A stretch of DNA of 64,000 bases from Robertmurraya_A mangrovi (lineage in GTDB: Bacteria; Bacillota; Bacilli; Bacillales; Cytobacillaceae). The stretch is from the NCBI RefSeq assembly GCF_034427655.1, contig NZ_JAXOFX010000018.1, forward strand, positions 21,262 to 85,261. Reading direction: 5' to 3'. Every line of letters starts with the position of its first letter. Position 1 is the first letter of the stretch. Positions 59,364 through 64,000 of this stretch are shown here, piece after piece. A model generated the notes under the pieces. It saw only the letters and a program-made list of their open reading frames with translations, was not told where the DNA came from and did no database searches. The position numbers and the translations under genes are program-made.

Positions 59364-60599
59364 ATCAACAGGTGCAACCTTCTTTTTTATTTCCACCTGT
59401 AAAATCTTATTAGATTCAATTTTCTTAATTTCAAAGTGTAAATGATGGTATTCTAGAGTATCTCCCTCTTTTGGAAAATGACCGAATTCTTTTAATAAAA
59501 AACCAGATAGCACATCTTCCTCTTCCGGAATTTTCACTTTAAAAACTTCATTCAAGCGACGCAATGCTAGTTTTCCATTACAGATAATCTGGGAATCTGT
59601 TAGTTCATAAATCAAAATCTCTTCGTTTTCATCTGTTTCATCTTTAATGTCTTGGCCAATCATAGCCTCGATGATGTCTTCGTGAGTGATGATTCCTCGA
59701 TTCCCACCATATTCATCAAGAACAATGGCTATATGCTTACGTTCTTTTAGCATTAATTTAAATACTTTATCAATCGCATGGAATTCAAATATGAATAGTG
59801 GCTTCTTATCCATAAAGTCACTAAGATTTTTACTAAGATCTAAAGACCAAGATAACAATTGCTTTGAATGAAACACTCCAACAATATTATCCATATTATC
59901 TTTATATACAGGATATCTCGAATAATTATTTGCGAGGATAATATCCCTAACTTCTTCATAAGATGATTCAACTGGGACACCTACAATATCCGTACGTGGA
60001 GTTTTTAAAGCATCACGAACATCTAATTCATGAAAATCTATAACCCCTTTTATTCTCCGAGTTTCCTCATTTCGAAATGTCCCCTCAGAAGCAGCAATGT
60101 CAACCATCGTCATTAACTCTTCTTTAGAGAATGAAGTTTCTTCCTCATGCCCCTTGGAAATTATTTTGATAATAGCTCTTGTAAATTTTGATAATAAAAA
60201 AGTAAATGGTTTTAATAAAAACATTAAAGCTCGAATGACCGGAAAAACCATATAAGCTATCTTTTCAGAAAATGTTGCTGCTATGGATTTCGGTAGTACC
60301 TCTGCAAAAATAATGAGAACGACGGTTAAAACAGCAGTGGCAATCCCTACATTAATTCCATAACTTAAGGCAATTATGGTCACTAAGGTCGGTAACATGA
60401 TATTCGCTATGTTATTTCCTATAAGGATAGCAGTAATAAATTCATCAGGTTTAGAAACTAAATCTAACAGTCTTTGCGAACGTACGTCATCGTTTTCAGC
60501 TCTTGTTTTTATTTTCATTTTATTAACAGCGGTTAAGGCTGTCTCACTTCCAGATAAGAAAAAAGACATAAATAAGAAAAACAAAATGGCTATAAACAC
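59361..60599 (-). CDS. CNNM/CorC-family membrane protein (DUF21-CBS-CorC_HlyC)
   Basis: A 412-residue membrane protein. The DUF21 region (residues 1-170) has four helices with FLSGSETALTAVNKMKIKTRAE. A CBS pair follows (about 195-320: TPRTDIVGVPVESSYEEV and EYGGNRGIITHEDIIEAMIG), and a CorC_HlyC domain closes it. The family is tied to magnesium or cobalt efflux and to the old label hemolysin; close Bacillus relatives include YhdP, YqhB, YugS and YrkA. It starts at GTG 60599 behind GGAGGA. A dispersed repeat abuts the stop codon and there is no separate terminator. Confidence 0.9.
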   Translation of the reverse strand: MFIAILFFLFMSFFLSGSETALTAVNKMKIKTRAENDDVRSQRLLDLVSKPDEFITAILIGNNIANIMLPTLVTIIALSYGINVGIATAVLTVVLIIFAEVLPKSIAATFSEKIAYMVFPVIRALMFLLKPFTFLLSKFTRAIIKIISKGHEEETSFSKEELMTMVDIAASEGTFRNEETRRIKGVIDFHELDVRDALKTPRTDIVGVPVESSYEEVRDIILANNYSRYPVYKDNMDNIVGVFHSKQLLSWSLDLSKNLSDFMDKKPLFIFEFHAIDKVFKLMLKERKHIAIVLDEYGGNRGIITHEDIIEAMIGQDIKDETDENEEILIYELTDSQIICNGKLALRRLNEVFKVKIPEEEDVLSGFLLKEFGHFPKEGDTLEYHHLHFEIKKIESNKILQVEIKKKVAPVD

Positions 60600-60681
60600 T
60601 TTTATCCTCCAAAAATCAATTTTTACTATTAAGCTTAGTATTACATATACTCAATTTATTTATCAAAGCCTACGCATTTTT

Positions 60682-61305
60682 TTACTTCTGTATTAATAAA
60701 AACTGCTTGTATCTTTTCTTATAAAAAAAAGCAATAAGGTTTAATAAGTACTTGGGTATTTTTTTAGGGAAAAAGGAGTACTGATATAATCGTTCAAAAG
60801 CCATTTTCAAATGAACCCACTGGGAGCACTCCTTAGTTTGTTTAAAACGAGCAACATCAATAATTTTAATCCTTCCACCTGGTGAAACTAGTATATTCCT
60901 TAAGTGAATATCGGATGGATTTAAACCTTCTTGCTTTGCCAGCATAAGTGCTTGATCAATTTCTTTAATATAACTAGACCTTATAGTAACACCTTTTACA
61001 AGACAATTAAAAAGTGTTTCACCCGGAATGTAATCAATGACAATGTAATTAGTCCCCGATTCATATAATTTAGGATAATAAGGTATTTTGGACAATCGAT
61101 TATATATTTCAGCTTCTTCACAAGCTAACTCACTAAATCTTGGATAGTAAACCTTCATTACTTTACTTGTCGACAAAATTTTAAATACAGCAGCACTTCT
61201 TCCTTTACCAATAAAGAGTAAATTCTTATTTAGATCATTCAGTACAACACTAGTACCCTTGCGATTAAATTTTATACTACTCGCTAATTCACTGAATGAC
61301 TCCAA
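60682..61305 (-). CDS. Small protein-kinase-fold protein (YrzF-like)
   Basis: A 207-residue protein with a compact kinase fold. TTG 61305 is set by AAAGGAG eight bases upstream; an earlier TTG sits in that site. The nucleotide loop is GKGRSAAVFKI, with Lys in KVMKVYY. The catalytic loop LNPSDIHLRNILVSPGG has the Asp and Asn of kinases, and KIIDVARF replaces DFG. This small form is common in Bacillus (YrzF and relatives) and in RIO/lipopolysaccharide-kinase families. Substrate unknown. It follows the chemoreceptor gene after a terminator. Confidence 0.78.
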   Translation of the reverse strand: MESFSELASSIKFNRKGTSVVLNDLNKNLLFIGKGRSAAVFKILSTSKVMKVYYPRFSELACEEAEIYNRLSKIPYYPKLYESGTNYIVIDYIPGETLFNCLVKGVTIRSSYIKEIDQALMLAKQEGLNPSDIHLRNILVSPGGRIKIIDVARFKQTKECSQWVHLKMAFERLYQYSFFPKKIPKYLLNLIAFFYKKRYKQFLLIQK

Positions 61306-61412
61306 GGTTATTACTCCTTTCAAAAAGCTATAATCCTTCTTCTTATAAAATATGACTTTCTATACTGGATTCATGTATTAGTTTAACATTTTTATAGTTA
61401 TATTATAATAAA

Positions 61413-61434
61413 TAGCCCCGATTTCTCGGAGCTA
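61413..61434 (-). terminator. Terminator after the chemoreceptor gene
   Basis: TAGCCCCGA and TCGGAGCTA pair with one mismatch around TTTC, 7 bp beyond the stop. The following tract on the minus strand is only moderately T-rich. Confidence 0.6.
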
Positions 61435-61440
61435 GCTTTA

Positions 61441-63429
61441 TTACTGAATAGTAAACTTATTAAGTTCCTCTCTCATTTTTCTAGAGAATGCCTCAAGTTC
61501 TTCAGCTAAATTATTTAGCTGTTCCATGGATGCTGCTGTTTCTTCAATTGATGCCGAAACTTCTTCTGTGCCTGCAGAAGTTTCTTGACTAATGCCCGTT
61601 ATATTTTCCATGTTTCGAAGTAATAAGTTTTTTTGAGAAATAATCTGCTTCACTGATTCATTTATTCCCTCAATATTGGTTTTACTAGATGAAATCGTCT
61701 TTCTAATGTCTTCAAAGGCTTCTTCTGTTTCTTTAACAGCTTTTCCTTGTTCTTCAACAATCTCAATGTTTTGGTCCATTAGTTGTACCGTTTGCTTCGT
61801 TTCTCCTTGCATGAATGAAATAATTTCAGAGATTTCCTTTAAAGCTCCCTCAGATTGTTCGGCAAGTTTTCTAACCTCATCAGCAACAACAGCAAAACCT
61901 TTCCCGTGTTCTCCCGCTCTCGCTGCCTCAATAGCCGCATTAAGGGCAAGCAAATTGGTCTGATTAGCTATTTCTGTAATTTTCTTTACAATCTCATTTA
62001 TATTATTGGAACGATCGTCTAATTTATGAATGGCAGTAACCATTTCAGAAGTCATTTTACTAGTACGATCAAACTGTTGAATAAGAAAATGAACTTTTTT
62101 CATTCCATCTTCAGAAGACTGTAGCATCAGATCTGACTCATCTGCCATATGCTCTGCCTGATTCTCAATTATCTTAATTTGGTCAGATAATTGATCCGTT
62201 GCTTTTGAGCTCTGATCAATAATGGCGGATTGTTTACCCGCACCTGCAGAGATTTGCTCCATTGTAATCGCTACTTCATTCGCTGAAGCTGTATTCTCTT
62301 CTGCACTGGAAACTAATGTTTCAGCAGCTTCTGAAACTCGTGTGGACAGAGTAAATATATCCCCCATCATACTTCTCATGTTTAAAAGCATGTGCTCAAA
62401 ACTTTTTGAAAGTTTACCAATTTCGTCTTCCCTTTCAATCCTAACTGCTGTGAGTAAATTTCCCTCTTCGACTTCAACCATGCTCTTTTGCAACTCTGAG
62501 ATAGGTTTAGTAATTCGTCTAGCAATAAAGATAGAAGCTAGTAGGGCAACAATAATAACACAAACTAAACTAATGATAATTGGAAGAAGAATATTGTCTG
62601 CTTCTGATTCTAGTTCTGACTTATTTACCGTACCAGCTAGCACCCATCCTGTAGTTGGGTTTTTAACAAATGCCATGATTTTGTTATCACCATTATGACT
62701 ATAGTTAACAATACCCTGGTTTGATTTTTGTAATTCCTTATAGAAAGACTTCTTTGTCTGGTCTTGGCCAATCATTTCTTTATCAGGATGAGCCAACAAT
62801 TTCCCGTTACTATCAAATAATACAGCATAACCAGTTTTACCTATTTTTGTTTTATTAATCATAGCTGATAATTGATCAACAGAAAAATCTAAGGATAGTA
62901 CGCCAATCTTGTTCCCATTTATTTCTATTGCCTTAGCAGCACTTACAATGATTCCACCTGTAACAGAATCCACGTATGGCTCTGTCCAAATTACTTCCCC
63001 TTTATTTTCAAAAGCCTGGCTATACCAAGGTCTTTGTCTCGGGTCAAATCCATCTGGTAATTCGGTAGGTGGTTGAATAATCATATCCCCCTCTTTTTCC
63101 GTACCGAGATAGACAAATTGAAGACTTGAATTTGTTTCCGTCATCTCTCTGAAAGATTCTTCTAGACTTAGGCGGTTCTCATTATAATTCTCTAACTCTT
63201 TCATTTTTCCCAATCGCTCAACTGTCATGATGGTATTTTGAAAAAATACCTCGAATGAGTCATTCATACTTACCATTTGGCTAGATACAGCATGACTTAA
63301 TAATTTTCCTGTATTATTCACCGTAAATATATAACTAACGGTGGAAATGACAACTCCCGCAATTATGATAAGAATTAAAAATGGTACTAAAATTTGTTTT
63401 TGAAGACTCTTATTTATATTTTTAAACAT
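61441..63429 (-). CDS. dCache-domain methyl-accepting chemotaxis protein
   Basis: A 662-residue chemoreceptor of the McpA/B/TlpA type. TM1 is about 13-36, then an extracellular double-Cache sensor (about 37-275) with DPRQRPWYSQAFENKGEVIWTEPYVDSVTGGIIVSAAKAI (in pieces), the usual amino-acid-type ligand pocket. TM2 is about 280-302, HAMP follows. The signalling tip has IVKKITEIANQTNLLALNAAIEAARAGEHGKGFAVVADEVRKLA (in pieces), and methylation regions flank it. It works with CheA/CheW at the membrane. AGGAGGAG precedes ATG 63429. Its leader carries a c-di-GMP-I riboswitch, tying receptor supply to the motile/sessile switch. Confidence 0.92.
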   Translation of the reverse strand: MFKNINKSLQKQILVPFLILIIIAGVVISTVSYIFTVNNTGKLLSHAVSSQMVSMNDSFEVFFQNTIMTVERLGKMKELENYNENRLSLEESFREMTETNSSLQFVYLGTEKEGDMIIQPPTELPDGFDPRQRPWYSQAFENKGEVIWTEPYVDSVTGGIIVSAAKAIEINGNKIGVLSLDFSVDQLSAMINKTKIGKTGYAVLFDSNGKLLAHPDKEMIGQDQTKKSFYKELQKSNQGIVNYSHNGDNKIMAFVKNPTTGWVLAGTVNKSELESEADNILLPIIISLVCVIIVALLASIFIARRITKPISELQKSMVEVEEGNLLTAVRIEREDEIGKLSKSFEHMLLNMRSMMGDIFTLSTRVSEAAETLVSSAEENTASANEVAITMEQISAGAGKQSAIIDQSSKATDQLSDQIKIIENQAEHMADESDLMLQSSEDGMKKVHFLIQQFDRTSKMTSEMVTAIHKLDDRSNNINEIVKKITEIANQTNLLALNAAIEAARAGEHGKGFAVVADEVRKLAEQSEGALKEISEIISFMQGETKQTVQLMDQNIEIVEEQGKAVKETEEAFEDIRKTISSSKTNIEGINESVKQIISQKNLLLRNMENITGISQETSAGTEEVSASIEETAASMEQLNNLAEELEAFSRKMREELNKFTIQ

Positions 63430-63499
63430 ATTCTCCTCCTAATGATAAGCGTATTTTAATCAGAATGTATTACTTATCAATTAACGATGAACCGTTAGC

Positions 63500-63577
63500 A
63501 TATGGCAGCCCGGCGATCATAGCATTCTGCCTTAGACCCGTAGCTTTGCGCCACCACCTTTCAATGGATTAGCCTTT
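63500..63577 (-). ncRNA. c-di-GMP-I (GEMM) riboswitch
   Basis: On the minus strand the core reads GGCTAATCCATTGAAAGGTGG, then TGGCGCAAAGCTACGGGTCTA, then GCTATGATCGCCGGGCTGCC. The GAAA tetraloop hairpin (CCATT-GAAA-GGTGG), the GCGCAAAGCYACGGG core and the GCCGGGYTGCC closing arm are the GEMM-I signature. It begins about 150 bp and ends about 70 bp upstream of the chemoreceptor ATG. Between core and gene, TAACG/CGTTA and GATAAG/CTTATC hairpins lie just before AGGAGGAG, which suggests control of translation start rather than a T-run terminator. The ON/OFF sense is not deducible here. Confidence 0.88.
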
Positions 63578-63732
63578 TTTCATATTTATTACTTTTTTAC
63601 CATGTATATAGTACCATGAAGTTTCAATTATGGTAATATGTTACTTTTATTGTAAAAATTAAAAGTTTATTTTAAATATACTGAAACTTGAAACTATAAT
63701 TTTAATAATTATAGTTAGATAATTTTTCACAA

Positions 63733-63787
63733 AAAAAGGACTGTCCATTAAGTCATTATAATAATGATTTTTGAGGACAGCCCCTGT
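63733..63787. other. Imperfect hairpin, possibly an IS-end or terminator remnant
   Basis: AGGACTGTCC and GGACAGCCCC pair partly, with an inner TCATTATAATAATGA stem, next to an A-run. No transposase is seen. It could end a rightward or leftward transcript or be an insertion-sequence relic; evidence is thin. Confidence 0.3.
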
Positions 63788-63828
63788 CTTTAAGGCTTAG
63801 ATATTTGAATTGTCTAGTAATTTCGTCC

Positions 63829-63880
63829 GTTGATTTCCGGTCCAGACACTTGCTTTCCGCGGGGAGGAAGTCAAGCCTCC
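63829..63880. repeat. MITE-like dispersed repeat, family 2, partial copy
   Basis: About 52 bp beginning GTTGATTTCCGGTCCAGACA match the left end of the element at 29772-29896, then the similarity stops after AAGCCTCC. The right half is missing. The last 120 bp of the window (63881-64000) hold only a short AGAAGC/GCTTCT hairpin and no supported gene. Confidence 0.7.
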
Positions 63881-64000
63881 TGATATGAACGAAACTGTCA
63901 AGGCCCCCACTCAACATTGGTATATAGGTTGTTTTTAGGCATCTTTAATAAGAGAAGCTATATTCGGCTTCTTTACTAAGTTAAGCTATGAGCCTTTAGG

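Noticed and set aside
1..64000. CRISPR arrays, tRNA, rRNA, prophage or complete insertion sequences
   Set aside because: No regularly spaced repeats, no cloverleaf or rRNA cores and no transposase, integrase or phage structural genes were found on either strand.

Overview
The window is low-GC, endospore-forming, flagellated-lifestyle Bacillaceae chromosome (Bacillus sensu lato; genus not resolved). The signs are AGGAGG-type ribosome binding sites, frequent TTG/GTG starts, hairpin-plus-T-run terminators, a KinB-like sporulation kinase, a CotF-family coat protein, HemAT, RocB, YvgN, and a complete yclNOPQ-type siderophore importer. No rRNA, tRNA, CRISPR array, intact transposase or prophage gene was seen. 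Sensory and signal-transduction genes are unusually dense: eight histidine kinases or kinase-like proteins, four DNA-binding response regulators, one stand-alone receiver, two diguanylate cyclases, two chemoreceptors, a single-domain protoglobin and a V4R/STAS protein.

Region by region. 1-8.1 kb: the tail of an SLC13-type permease, an OmpR-type two-component system with a lipoprotein, RocB, a purine permease and a YitT-family protein. 8.1-15.3 kb: an oxygen/redox block with a MASE3 NarL-type kinase and an NreC-like regulator, a degenerate kinase, an aldo/keto reductase, HemAT, a stand-alone protoglobin and an NTF2-like protein. Two promoters here share a 39-bp element with identical spacing that resembles the staphylococcal NreC palindrome. 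15.4-26 kb: a tightly packed six-gene operon read leftward: HPt-REC-GGDEF-REC cyclase, HEAT-repeat membrane protein, processive GT2 synthase, membrane-anchored glycoside hydrolase, single receiver, and hybrid kinase. I read it as a self-contained, phosphorelay- and c-di-GMP-linked exopolysaccharide system, and it is the best candidate for an undescribed system.

26-36.6 kb: an APH-fold kinase, the KinB-like kinase, pyrroline-5-carboxylate reductase, alkyladenine DNA glycosylase, a CotF protein, an RND exporter under a palindrome-spaced promoter, a DUF2935 protein and a DUF421 protein. 36.7-44.8 kb: carbohydrate use, with a GH65 phosphorylase, an ABC importer lacking an ATPase, an unknown small protein and a GH32 enzyme. 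44.8-52.2 kb: a Nudix hydrolase, a flavin reductase, a GAF-GGDEF cyclase, a two-component system, a lactonase and small membrane proteins. 52.4-56.3 kb: the Fur-box-controlled siderophore ABC operon. 56.4-64 kb: a MarR regulator with a perfect operator-like repeat, the V4R-STAS protein, YvgN-like reductase, a CNNM/CorC protein, a small protein kinase, and a dCache chemoreceptor behind a c-di-GMP-I riboswitch.

Two dispersed repeat families are present. One has two near-identical inverted copies about 46.5 kb apart (12.6 and 59.2 kb). The other is MITE-like, with one full and one partial copy (29.8 and 63.8 kb). Where a Shine-Dalgarno sequence clearly picks a start inside the longest frame, the shorter start is given.
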